From the NCBI RefSeq assembly GCF_013328345.1, contig NZ_JABULX010000002.1:62001-126000 (forward strand): a stretch of 64,000 nt of DNA. Reading direction: 5' to 3'. This stretch comes from Marinifaba aquimaris (lineage in GTDB: Bacteria; Pseudomonadota; Gammaproteobacteria; Enterobacterales; Alteromonadaceae). The translations under genes and the position numbers were made by a program. Shown here one piece after another: positions 8,498 through 16,233 of this stretch (positions are counted from its first letter, which is position 1; each line of letters opens with the position of its first letter). The notes beneath the pieces are model-generated. The model was not told the origin of the DNA. It searched no databases and saw only the letters and a program-made list of their open reading frames with translations.

Positions 8498-9895
8498 ATC
8501 AGACAAGTCATCGAATTATGTAAGAAAGTTGTCAATCGCAGTAAACGCAAAAAAGCGTCAAAAACCGCGGGCAACTTAGCCATAATCCCCAGAGATAACC
8601 ACCCTATTTCGCGTCGTGATATTCACAAAAACGCGTTAAAGGTTTTATATCGCCTGCACGATGCAGGCTTTGAAGCCTACTTAGTAGGTGGTGGTGTTCG
8701 TGACTTGTTATTAGGTTTAAAACCAAAAGATTTTGACATTGCAACCAATGCCACCCCTGAGCAAATTAAAAGCTTATTCTCAAACTGCCGTCTAATCGGT
8801 CGCCGTTTTCGTTTAGCTCACATTGTTTTTGGTCGAGATATTATTGAAGTCGCTACATTTCGCGGTCATCACGAAGAAAAGGCCGATGGTAAAAACGTAT
8901 CAAAGCAGAGTGAAGACGGACAGCTATTGCGCGATAATGTTTATGGCACGATAGACGAAGATGCTGAACGCCGTGATTTCTCAATCAACGCCCTTTACTA
9001 CAGTATTGCGGATTACAGTATTCGCGATTATTGGCAAGGCGTAGAAGCGATCAATAAAAGACAAATAGAGTTAATTGGTGACCCTGAAACGCGTTACAGA
9101 GAAGACCCTGTTCGTATGTTACGCGCGGTCAGGTTTGCAATTAAGCTCGATATGGAAATCGCCCCTGCTACTGCCGCGCCAATAAAAGAGCTGGCACCTT
9201 TATTAAACAATATTCCTGCAGCACGTTTGTTTGAAGAAAGTTTAAAACTTTTTATGAATGGTAAAGGTTTAGCCACATTTAAAAAGTTAGTTGAATTTGG
9301 CTTATTCCAGCAAATGTTTCCGCAACTGGGTAAAACGGTTGCGGTTGAAAACTCAAAAGGCTATCAACTGTTCTGTTTAGCACTGAGCAACACAGATGAA
9401 CGAATTGCAAACAATCAAAGAGTAACGCCTGCTTTCTTATACGCAACCATGTTTTGGTATGGTGTGGAAGCACGTGCCACCGAACTGGCCAGCGAAAGTG
9501 GTTTACCTAGTTACGATGCGCTACAAATTGCGATAACAGAAGCACTCGATAGCAATAAATATCGAATATTTATACCCAAACGCTTTGCCAGCATGATACG
9601 CGATATTTGGTCAAACCAACCGCGTTTACACAACAGACAAGGCAAGCGCCCATTTAGATTACTTGAACACCCTAAATTCCGTGCCGCATATGATTTCTTA
9701 CTACTGAGATCAGAAATTGAAGGTGGTGAATTAGTAGAGCTTGCTCAGTGGTGGACACAATTCCAACAAGCTAACACCAAAGAAAAGTCAGGCTTGATGC
9801 AAGATGTAAAAGATCCAAGCAAAAAACGCGGTCCTTACAAAAAACGCCGATATAACAAAAGGCGTTCAAGCAATAAGCCTAAAAAACAAGATTAA
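8495..9895 (+). CDS. pcnB: Poly(A) polymerase I, AUU start
   Basis: Adds poly(A) tails to RNA 3' ends, marking them for decay. From the ATT at 8495 the protein has 466 residues and begins (M)IRQVIELCKKVVNRSK, matching the E. coli PcnB N-terminus; the DNA-predicted TTG at 8705 would cut away the conserved head. The nucleotidyltransferase signature is complete: LVGGGVRDLLLGLKPKDFD holds the GG and the two metal aspartates, then RRFRLAHIVF and EDAERRDFSINALYY. The RNA-binding core LEHPKFRAAYDFL and a very basic tail (KKRGPYKKRRYNKRRSS) follow. The rare start codon keeps expression low in E. coli and probably does here. folK begins 7 bp after the stop. Confidence 0.93.
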   Translation: MIRQVIELCKKVVNRSKRKKASKTAGNLAIIPRDNHPISRRDIHKNALKVLYRLHDAGFEAYLVGGGVRDLLLGLKPKDFDIATNATPEQIKSLFSNCRLIGRRFRLAHIVFGRDIIEVATFRGHHEEKADGKNVSKQSEDGQLLRDNVYGTIDEDAERRDFSINALYYSIADYSIRDYWQGVEAINKRQIELIGDPETRYREDPVRMLRAVRFAIKLDMEIAPATAAPIKELAPLLNNIPAARLFEESLKLFMNGKGLATFKKLVEFGLFQQMFPQLGKTVAVENSKGYQLFCLALSNTDERIANNQRVTPAFLYATMFWYGVEARATELASESGLPSYDALQIAITEALDSNKYRIFIPKRFASMIRDIWSNQPRLHNRQGKRPFRLLEHPKFRAAYDFLLLRSEIEGGELVELAQWWTQFQQANTKEKSGLMQDVKDPSKKRGPYKKRRYNKRRSSNKPKKQD

Positions 9896-9901
9896 TACAT
9901 T

Positions 9902-10399
9902 ATGACCCAATGTTTTATTGGCCTAGGTAGCAATTTATCCACGCCTGTAGCCCAGTTAAACGCAGCGTTAAAAGCCCTTGAGCAATTGCCTAACCTATCT
10001 GAGCTACAGTGTTCATCCTTTTACGGCAGCAAGCCAATGGGACCACAAGATCAGCCAGACTACGTCAATGCAGTTGCAAGCTTCAACTGGCAAGGCGATG
10101 CGATTACCCTGCTCGATGCTTTACAAAAAATTGAACTGGAACAAGGCCGAGTCCGTAAATATGAACGCTGGGGCCCCAGAACACTTGATTTAGATATTAT
10201 ACTCTTTGGTGATGAACAAATTTCAACTGATAGATTAACCGTGCCGCATTATGGTCTAGCTCAACGAGAGTTCGTGCTTTATCCACTTGCTGAATTAAAT
10301 ACCAACTGTCAGTTACCGGATGGTACTTGCATTAACGACTTATTGAAAAAAGTACCACTCAATGGATTAACCAAACTTAATTGTGACCAGGTTTCGTAA
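9902..10399 (+). CDS. folK: HPPK (2-amino-4-hydroxy-6-hydroxymethyldihydropteridine pyrophosphokinase)
   Basis: Transfers pyrophosphate from ATP to the pterin in folate synthesis. The 165-residue protein starts [12 protein letters not shown] and contains the HPPK signature [15 protein letters not shown] with the two magnesium-binding aspartates. It is placed between pcnB (7 bp upstream) and panB (stop and start share one base, TAATG), which implies one transcript and translational coupling. Confidence 0.96.
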   Translation: MTQCFIGLGSNLSTPVAQLNAALKALEQLPNLSELQCSSFYGSKPMGPQDQPDYVNAVASFNWQGDAITLLDALQKIELEQGRVRKYERWGPRTLDLDIILFGDEQISTDRLTVPHYGLAQREFVLYPLAELNTNCQLPDGTCINDLLKKVPLNGLTKLNCDQVS

Positions 10400-11193
10400 T
10401 GAATAAGAAAATCTCCATCTCTACTTTGAATAAAATGAAGCAAAATGGTGAAAAATTCACTGTTTTGACTGCTTATGACACAAGCTTTGCTAAATTATTC
10501 GACGAACAAGGTGTTCATATGCTATTGGTCGGCGACTCTTTAGGTATGGTGCTTCAAGGTGGCGATGACACTTTAGCCGTCACAATTGACGAAATGGCTT
10601 ATCACACGCGTTGCGTCAAAGCAGGTGTAAACTCAACCTTTATACTCGCAGATATGCCATTTATGAGTTATGCCACACCTGAGCAAGCTTGCGATAATGC
10701 TGCTAAGTTAATGAGAGCAGGTGCGCAAATGGTAAAATTAGAAGGTGGAGCTTGGTTAGCCGAGACCATTACTATGCTTAGTCAGCGCTCAGTACCTGTT
10801 TGTGCGCACTTGGGATTAACACCTCAATCTGTACACGTATTTGGCGGCTATAAAGTTCAGGGTCGTGAAGATGATAGTGCACAACAAATGATTGAAGATG
10901 CTAAAAACTTAGTCGCAGCTGGCGCTCAAATGGTATTACTTGAATGTGTTCCGGCAAGCCTTGCAAAAGCGATCACTGAAGCCGTTGATGTGCCTGTTGT
11001 TGGTATAGGGGCAGGCGTTGATACCGATGCTCAAGTGCTCGTTATGCACGACATATTAGGTATTAGTGCGGGCCATATTCCTAAGTTTTCAAAGAATTAT
11101 TTAGCGCAAACTGGCGACATTCGCCAAGCTGTAGCAAGCTTTGTAGAGGAAGTAAAAAACAAAACCTTCCCAGCACAAGAACATACTTTTTAA
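10399..11193 (+). CDS. panB: Ketopantoate hydroxymethyltransferase
   Basis: First step of pantothenate (coenzyme A) synthesis: adds a hydroxymethyl group from methylene-tetrahydrofolate to 2-ketoisovalerate. The 264-residue TIM-barrel protein has the metal-site [13 protein letters not shown], the KLEGG motif and [20 protein letters not shown]. Its ATG overlaps the folK stop by one base and panC starts 13 bp after it, tying folate-cofactor and pantothenate genes in one operon. Confidence 0.97.
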   Translation: MNKKISISTLNKMKQNGEKFTVLTAYDTSFAKLFDEQGVHMLLVGDSLGMVLQGGDDTLAVTIDEMAYHTRCVKAGVNSTFILADMPFMSYATPEQACDNAAKLMRAGAQMVKLEGGAWLAETITMLSQRSVPVCAHLGLTPQSVHVFGGYKVQGREDDSAQQMIEDAKNLVAAGAQMVLLECVPASLAKAITEAVDVPVVGIGAGVDTDAQVLVMHDILGISAGHIPKFSKNYLAQTGDIRQAVASFVEEVKNKTFPAQEHTF

Positions 11194-11206
11194 GGACGCT
11201 GCAGAC

Positions 11207-12055
11207 ATGTTAACAGTCGATACCGTTGAAAAAGTACGCAATCAAATTTTAGATTGGCGTGCAGATGGTTTAACTATTGCTTTTGTTCCGACAATGGGCA
11301 ATTTACATCAAGGGCACCTCAGCCTAATTGATGAAGCGAAGAAAAGAGCAGATAAAGTAGTATCGAGCATCTTTGTCAATCCAATGCAGTTTGGTGCGAA
11401 TGAAGATTTAGATAACTACCCACGCACTCTAGCTGACGACCAAGCAGCATTGACTAAACACGGTACAGACCTATTGTTCACCCCCACACCAGAAATAGTT
11501 TATCCAAAGGGCTTAGACAACCAAACGTATGTCGATGTACCCGATTTGGGCAATATCTTATGTGGTAATAGTCGAAAGAACCACTTTCGCGGTGTAACAA
11601 CGGTAGTGGCCAAATTATTTAATATTGTCCAACCTGATGTTGCTTGCTTTGGAGAGAAAGACTTTCAGCAATTATTTATCATCAAAACCATGGTTGAAGA
11701 CTTAAACATGCCCATTGAAATTATTGGGGTGCCAACGGTCAGAGAAGAATCAGGTTTAGCCATGAGCAGCCGCAATGGCTATTTACATGAAGATGAGAAA
11801 AAACAAGCAACGGCTATCTATAAAGGCTTGATGTATGGCAAGCGCTACCTCAGTGAAGGTAATCGTGACTTTACTTATTTAAAACAAACGATTAGCAGTA
11901 ATATTGAGCAAGCTGACTTGCGAATCGATTATGTCGAGGTGCTCGATGCAACCACACTGGCTGATGCCAATGCCAATACCCAGCATTTTGTTATCTTAGC
12001 CGCAGTGTTTGTCGGTCCTGCGAGGCTAATAGACAATATCCATTTCAGTGTTTAA
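11207..12055 (+). CDS. panC: Pantothenate synthetase
   Basis: Joins pantoate and beta-alanine with ATP, the last step of pantothenate synthesis. The 282-residue protein shows the HIGH-type motif TMGNLHQGHLSLI, the pantoate-site FVNPMQFGANEDL, the GEKDFQQLFIIK loop and the KMSKS-like AMSSRNGYL. It is the last gene of the pcnB-folK-panB-panC run and is closed by a terminator shared with yciH. Confidence 0.97.
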   Translation: MLTVDTVEKVRNQILDWRADGLTIAFVPTMGNLHQGHLSLIDEAKKRADKVVSSIFVNPMQFGANEDLDNYPRTLADDQAALTKHGTDLLFTPTPEIVYPKGLDNQTYVDVPDLGNILCGNSRKNHFRGVTTVVAKLFNIVQPDVACFGEKDFQQLFIIKTMVEDLNMPIEIIGVPTVREESGLAMSSRNGYLHEDEKKQATAIYKGLMYGKRYLSEGNRDFTYLKQTISSNIEQADLRIDYVEVLDATTLADANANTQHFVILAAVFVGPARLIDNIHFSV

Positions 12056-12092
12056 AAAAAGCGGTTAGTGAATAATCACCAACCGCTTTTTT
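12054..12092. terminator. Bidirectional terminator between panC and yciH
   Basis: Stem AAGCGGTT-GTGA pairing with TCAC-AACCGCTT, loop ATAA, with an A run on the left and a T run on the right, so it can work for both convergent genes. Confidence 0.9.
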
Positions 12093-12094
12093 CT

Positions 12095-12418
12095 TTATCC
12101 ACCGGCTAACTTCACTTTATAGCCTTGCTTTTCAAGTTCAGCTTTGATGACGTCTCGCTTATCGCCTTGAATCTCGATGATCCCATCTTTAATTGCACCG
12201 CCTGTTCCGCATTTCTTCTTTAGGGTCTGAGCGAGTGCTTTTAACTCTGCGCCAACGAGCGGTAAACCAGCAATAGTGATCACACCTTTGCCTTTTCGCC
12301 CTTTCGTTTCACGTCTAACGCGGATGAAACCGTCGCTAAATGTTTCGGCTTGTTGTTCTTTTTTCGGTTCTGAAATGCGACCTTGATCGGTCGAGTAAAC
12401 GAGGCGAGAGTCTGACAT
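12095..12418 (-). CDS. yciH: YciH/SUI1 family translation factor-like protein
   Basis: Bacterial homologue of eukaryotic initiation factor eIF1 (SUI1 fold). The protein from the ATG at 12418 is 107 residues, the family size, and begins MSDSRLVYSTDQGRI; the in-frame ATG at 12451 has no ribosome site, whereas TTAGGTG precedes 12418. The SUI1 core is visible as GKGVITIAGLPLVGAELK and KKCGTGGAIKDGIIEIQGD. In E. coli YciH has been tied to start-site fidelity and stress inhibition of translation; the role here is inferred from family only. Confidence 0.92.
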   Translation of the reverse strand: MSDSRLVYSTDQGRISEPKKEQQAETFSDGFIRVRRETKGRKGKGVITIAGLPLVGAELKALAQTLKKKCGTGGAIKDGIIEIQGDKRDVIKAELEKQGYKVKLAGG

Positions 12419-12480
12419 AATGCACCTAATTGCAGAAAATAATGCTGACATTATATCGTTTTTTAAAAGGCTAAAATAGC

Positions 12481-12672
12481 TTATTCCGCTTCAGCTAAAA
12501 AGCTGTTTTCTAATTGATATACATTAACGGCCTGATCTGGGTTCATACCCATTTCCATACACATTTGCCAATATTCTAAGTCGTCTTCTAGGCTCATTAA
12601 CGCTTGGCTACGTTCAAATACAGCTTGTAGGTGTTCAGTTAAGTGCGCTTTAAAAGGATTGGGTAAAGACAT
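12481..12672 (-). CDS. Small hypothetical protein, 63 aa
   Basis: Not recognised. A good GAGG ribosome site lies 8 nt before the ATG, which supports real translation. The product is acidic and soluble, predicted mostly helical, with a Met-rich centre (YWQMCMEMGMNPDQA) and no signal peptide or membrane segment. It stands alone between yciH and the EAL-HDOD gene on the same strand. Confidence 0.6.
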   Translation of the reverse strand: MSLPNPFKAHLTEHLQAVFERSQALMSLEDDLEYWQMCMEMGMNPDQAVNVYQLENSFLAEAE

Positions 12673-12757
12673 AATTAAACCTCAAATTAAATCGACGAGG
12701 ATTATGCCGCCCTAATATTAAAATTTCGAGAAGGGTTACTTTACTGTTACATATAAT

Positions 12758-13975
12758 TTAATTCGGCTCAAATTGCTGCGCCCAAGACAGTGCATCTTGG
12801 TAGTAAGCAGCAAGTTCATCGTACTCAACTTGAATTTTGCTCGATTCTCTTTGCGTGTTATACCACTGCCCTTGCTCAAAATAACAGATGGCTCGCAATG
12901 AGATGGCTAGAGGGTTTTGACATTCATCTTCAGTCAACGCTAACACGATTTCATCACTCAAAGGCAATGTCGTTAATGCCACACACATAGGGCTATCTAA
13001 TATGGCGTCTAATAAAGAAAAAAGCCCAGTTAAAAAGCCTAGCTCGGCTTGGCCAGGAAAACGTTTAGTACAAACAAGCTCACAATGCTTGGCACGTACA
13101 ATCGCAATGCGCAGTAACTCTCTGGGTTTTCCTTCAGTCAACAAGCTCGTTACTAATAGCGCAATCAATTTACGTGTCTGTGCTTCACCTAAATAAATAA
13201 GAGCTTGTTTGATAGACGTTATTTCTTGCGTAAGCGGCATCACGCCTGAATTGATAAAGCGCAGTAATTTGTAGGTCAAGCTGACATCTTGCTCAAAGAA
13301 CAAACTGACGGATTCAACATTGAGCTGTTGCTTTGCTATTTCTTTATACAGCATCATCAAGACGTGTGGGTTACCTTCCACATCGTTTCTTTCTTTTATC
13401 TCAGGTTTACAGAAAAAATAGCCTTGATAATAGTCAAATCCTAGCTTTCGACAAGCTTCGAATTCCGCTTTGGTTTCAACTTTTTCAGCTAAAATTTTCA
13501 CCCGTTTTAGCTTTTTAATCGCCGGAATTAAAGGCGCAACATCATCGATAGGCGTGCGCATAATGTCGAATTTAATTAACTTAATAAATTTGAAAAATCG
13601 TTTCCATTCGGGTTTGTAGACAAAGTCATCAAGTGCGATGTGATAGCCCTGATGGAATAGCTCTCGACATAACTCAAAGACCTCGTCTGAAGGCTCAACA
13701 TCTTCTAAGATCTCAATCATTACTTTATTTTTAGGTAATAAGCTAGGTAAACCCGACTCCAATGAAGCTTGGCCAAAGTTAATGAGTACAGGTTTGTTTT
13801 CACTATAAATTGATAGCCCTTGATTAAGGTGCGTTCGCATGATGAGCTTCGATGTTGCTTCATGGGCATCAACGTCGGGGAAAAAGTTCTCTGGTCCGTC
13901 TCGAAACAGTAATTCATAAGCGACAACATTTTGCTGCCTATTAAAAATGGCCTGCCTAGCCGTATAAACCTTCAT
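12758..13975 (-). CDS. EAL-HDOD signalling protein
   Basis: 405-residue cytosolic protein with an N-terminal EAL domain (about residues 1-200) and a C-terminal HDOD domain (about 200-400), the CdgJ/YuxH architecture. The EAL motif reads VAYELLFRDG (ELL instead of EAL), and the later IALDDF and KILAEKVET blocks are partly kept. Loss of some catalytic residues suggests it may bind or sense rather than cleave c-di-GMP; in Vibrio cholerae CdgJ-type proteins affect motility and biofilm. It stands alone on the minus strand. The architecture is sure, the activity is not. Confidence 0.88.
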   Translation of the reverse strand: MKVYTARQAIFNRQQNVVAYELLFRDGPENFFPDVDAHEATSKLIMRTHLNQGLSIYSENKPVLINFGQASLESGLPSLLPKNKVMIEILEDVEPSDEVFELCRELFHQGYHIALDDFVYKPEWKRFFKFIKLIKFDIMRTPIDDVAPLIPAIKKLKRVKILAEKVETKAEFEACRKLGFDYYQGYFFCKPEIKERNDVEGNPHVLMMLYKEIAKQQLNVESVSLFFEQDVSLTYKLLRFINSGVMPLTQEITSIKQALIYLGEAQTRKLIALLVTSLLTEGKPRELLRIAIVRAKHCELVCTKRFPGQAELGFLTGLFSLLDAILDSPMCVALTTLPLSDEIVLALTEDECQNPLAISLRAICYFEQGQWYNTQRESSKIQVEYDELAAYYQDALSWAQQFEPN

Positions 13976-14051
13976 TTAAGTTTGCTCCATGCAATGTCTT
14001 TCAACCAAGCCTTCTGTAGTAAGCTAAAACTTAATATTACTGATTGCAATA

Positions 14052-15167
14052 TCATTTTTTCAATAAAATCTGTGCCTTAGCAAAATCAGGCGTGTTTTTA
14101 TTAGCTTGGTGATAATCTTTCCAGCCGTAGTAGCTACCGACGAGCAAATCGAGTTGGAACAAATTATTATCAAATGCGCCTCCCTCATCAGCCAAAATAG
14201 CTAACCGGCTCCTCAGTTTGTCATCCCCTTTTTGTTGGTAGCTCAACATGATCAGTTTACCTAAACCAAGCGCTTTAACATTGCCTGCCAAACTCACTTG
14301 TTCTCTTAACGCTATTTTACTGGTGATTTCTTTCCCATATCCCATGATGCTAGGTACTTTGGCGAAATACCAATAACGCGCTTGTTGATCTTTGCCTAGG
14401 GCATAATCATAGCTAATGCCATTATTGCGATGAACATTGTAATACTCAGTGCGATCACCAAGATCCAGCACGCCAGTACCCTGTAATAACACATCATGTA
14501 ACGCGGCTTCAGTCAGCCATACCATAGGCTCAGCGAGCTTGTTTTCATCCAATACCCCCTTCATAACCTGCTGACGCGTGTATTTAAAGCGACTAAGCTT
14601 GCTGCGTTTTTCCTGTGCTTGCTCAATAGTGAGTCCTTGTTCATCATAAGGTAAGCGATAAAGTGCATGATTGTAGGTAGAGGTTTTAACGGGACTCGCT
14701 TTAAGTAGCTTAGTGTAGTATTTAGTAAGCAGAAGTTGATCATCAGGTATCGCGTTTAAAATTCTAGCTTTTCCTTGGTGATTAGTTTCTTCAGCGTATT
14801 TTTCTGCCTGCTTTAAATCAGGTTGCCAATGATAAACATTGAAATGTTGCTTTAAAAAATCAGCCTGTTTTAATCGACTAGCATTTCCCTGTTGCTTATC
14901 TTCAGTTACCACCTGACAAAGAAAGTTAAGTGTCTGTTTAACCTGTTCAAGACTAAGGCCCGGGATGACAGTACCTGGATGATTGGCTTTTTCATCATAG
15001 GCACGTCCTTTAGCTAAGTAGGTTTTGGTGGCTGTAGCAACTTCACATAGAGCTTGTTCATCAAAGCTTAATTCACCTATTTCAGCATTGGGCTGTAAAG
15101 TGAATTTAGCTTGCGAAAAGGCAGAAAAAGAAAAGCTAAACAAAATAATAAAAAGCAGGTGTTTCAT
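14052..15167 (-). CDS. Exported MltA-like protein (probable murein transglycosylase relative)
   Basis: 371 residues with a signal peptide (1-19, ending SFSAFSQA). By eye it follows the order of blocks in E. coli MltA: LLTKYYTKLL for FTGYY, ALYRLPYD for the YRMPP segment, then TRQQVMKGVL, LLQGTGVLDLGD for VQGSGYIDFGDG, RNNGISYDY for GKNGHAYRS, and LAILADEGGAF in place of ALDVGGAI, which keeps the aspartate of that block. MltA cuts peptidoglycan glycan strands by forming 1,6-anhydromuramic acid. No lipobox Cys is seen, unlike E. coli MltA, so it may be free in the periplasm. Similarity is weak over much of the length; function is inferred. Confidence 0.6.
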   Translation of the reverse strand: MKHLLFIILFSFSFSAFSQAKFTLQPNAEIGELSFDEQALCEVATATKTYLAKGRAYDEKANHPGTVIPGLSLEQVKQTLNFLCQVVTEDKQQGNASRLKQADFLKQHFNVYHWQPDLKQAEKYAEETNHQGKARILNAIPDDQLLLTKYYTKLLKASPVKTSTYNHALYRLPYDEQGLTIEQAQEKRSKLSRFKYTRQQVMKGVLDENKLAEPMVWLTEAALHDVLLQGTGVLDLGDRTEYYNVHRNNGISYDYALGKDQQARYWYFAKVPSIMGYGKEITSKIALREQVSLAGNVKALGLGKLIMLSYQQKGDDKLRSRLAILADEGGAFDNNLFQLDLLVGSYYGWKDYHQANKNTPDFAKAQILLKK

Positions 15168-15210
15168 CGGTTTTTCAATACATTAGAGTCGTCAATGACG
15201 TTATAACACA

Positions 15211-15242
15211 AAAAAAAAAGCCCCTGCACAGGCAGAGGCTTA
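15211..15242 (-). terminator. Terminator of the 50-aa peptide gene
   Basis: Read on the minus strand: AAGCC-CTGCC stem pairing with GCAG-GGCTT with one mismatch, followed by a run of ten T. It lies just downstream of the small gene at 15267-15419. Confidence 0.75.
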
Positions 15243-15266
15243 AAGTAAGTAAAAAGAAGTAATAAA

Positions 15267-15419
15267 TTATTTTTCGTGGCGTAAAACTAAACCCACACAC
15301 GCTAAAACTAATAAACCTAGAAGAGCGACAGGCATAAGTGTTCCGCTTTCAGTGGCGTTCTCCATTGCGAATGCAGAAGAAGTACAACACGCTAGCATTG
15401 ATGCAGTAAAAAATCTCAT
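15267..15419 (-). CDS. 50-aa exported peptide with C-terminal membrane anchor
   Basis: Short gene with AAGGA 6 nt before its ATG and a terminator after its stop. The product has a signal peptide (MRFFTASMLACCTSSAFA), a ten-residue polar stretch (MENATESGTL), then a hydrophobic helix MPVALLGLLVLACVGLVL and a basic end RHEK. A signal peptide followed by a hydrophobic helix and Arg/Lys tail resembles the C-terminal sorting tails handled by rhombosortase/exosortase-type enzymes, but the typical GG or PEP motif is missing. It is the only gene seen in the 520-bp gap between the MltA-like gene and merC. Confidence 0.65.
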   Translation of the reverse strand: MRFFTASMLACCTSSAFAMENATESGTLMPVALLGLLVLACVGLVLRHEK

Positions 15420-15686
15420 GATGATTCCTTGTCTTTAATTCGAGTCATTACAGTTTATCTAAACGACATGAAGTTAATGTTAACTGGTTCTCATATAAGA
15501 AAAAACAGTCTTCCTTGAAACGATAAAGTCGATACTCACCACAGTATCGACTCATCCAAAATCTATAGTTTTAGGGGCTATAGAAATAGGCATCTTGCCT
15601 GAGTTCGTTGCTTATTTTATAACGACTCAAACTCGCTTCAAGTAACAGATGTTGTTTATGTTAACTGGGTCACATTAAGAGTGAAA

Positions 15687-16115
15687 TTAAGCTTCAGCTT
15701 GCTGGTTATCGTGGTGCTCAGCGCAACCTTTACAGCTGTTGCATAACTTAATATTCAAAACATGCGCGAAAATAATTAACGCAGAGCCAACTCCCACAAT
15801 TAATGGTTCGTAAGCACTGCCAAATGTTTCGCGGTTAGCATAAACAAAAATACCTAAAGTGAGCGAGTAGAAGGGATATAAACTGCGATGGTGTTTGTGA
15901 AACCCTGAAAATAAGGCTACAAAACCAATCGCAAATGCAACAAGCAGGCTCACTAGTTCATAAGCATGAGAGGAGAAAAAGCTTAGTCCTAGTAAAGGTA
16001 AAACAGGAATGAGCACGGGCAAGAAAATACAATGCATCGCACACAACGAAGTGAATACGATACCAAGCTTATCCAACCAATTACGCTTATTGTCTGTAAT
16101 GTCTGTTGATTGCAA
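15687..16115 (-). CDS. MerC domain membrane protein
   Basis: 142-residue inner-membrane protein of the MerC family, with four hydrophobic segments and the metal-type pair in LCAMHCIFLPVLIPVL on the first helix, plus a Cys/His-rich C-terminus (LCNSCKGCAEHHD). MerC of mercury-resistance operons imports Hg2+, but chromosomal copies without other mer genes, as here, are more likely involved in zinc or another metal. No merA, merT or merR is nearby. The upstream palindrome at 16155-16186 could be its operator. Confidence 0.82.
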   Translation of the reverse strand: MQSTDITDNKRNWLDKLGIVFTSLCAMHCIFLPVLIPVLPLLGLSFFSSHAYELVSLLVAFAIGFVALFSGFHKHHRSLYPFYSLTLGIFVYANRETFGSAYEPLIVGVGSALIIFAHVLNIKLCNSCKGCAEHHDNQQAEA

Positions 16116-16154
16116 ATTAAGTTCCTACTAACTGACTTAATAGTAAAATGGGGC

Positions 16155-16186
16155 GTGATTATAACACATTAACTATGTTATATCAC
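16155..16186. promoter_or_regulatory. 32-bp imperfect palindrome upstream of merC
   Basis: GTGA-T-TATAACA, nine-base centre, TGTTATA-TCAC: two 11-base arms that match except for one inserted T, lying 40-71 bp upstream of the merC start. The half-sites use the same words as Fur-family (Zur) boxes but face outward, so a metal regulator site is only a suggestion. Confidence 0.45.
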
Positions 16187-16233
16187 AACGCTTGAACAGC
16201 AATTATCAGGATTTAGTTAAGCTATTGTTTTAC

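Noticed and set aside
8705-8707. TTG as the start of pcnB.
   Set aside because: It would remove conserved residues of the catalytic domain (including the GGG loop), and the frame is open and conserved upstream to an AUU with a ribosome site.
15687-16115. Mercury-resistance (mer) island.
   Set aside because: Only a MerC-like gene is present, without merR, merT, merP or merA, and no mobile element is near.
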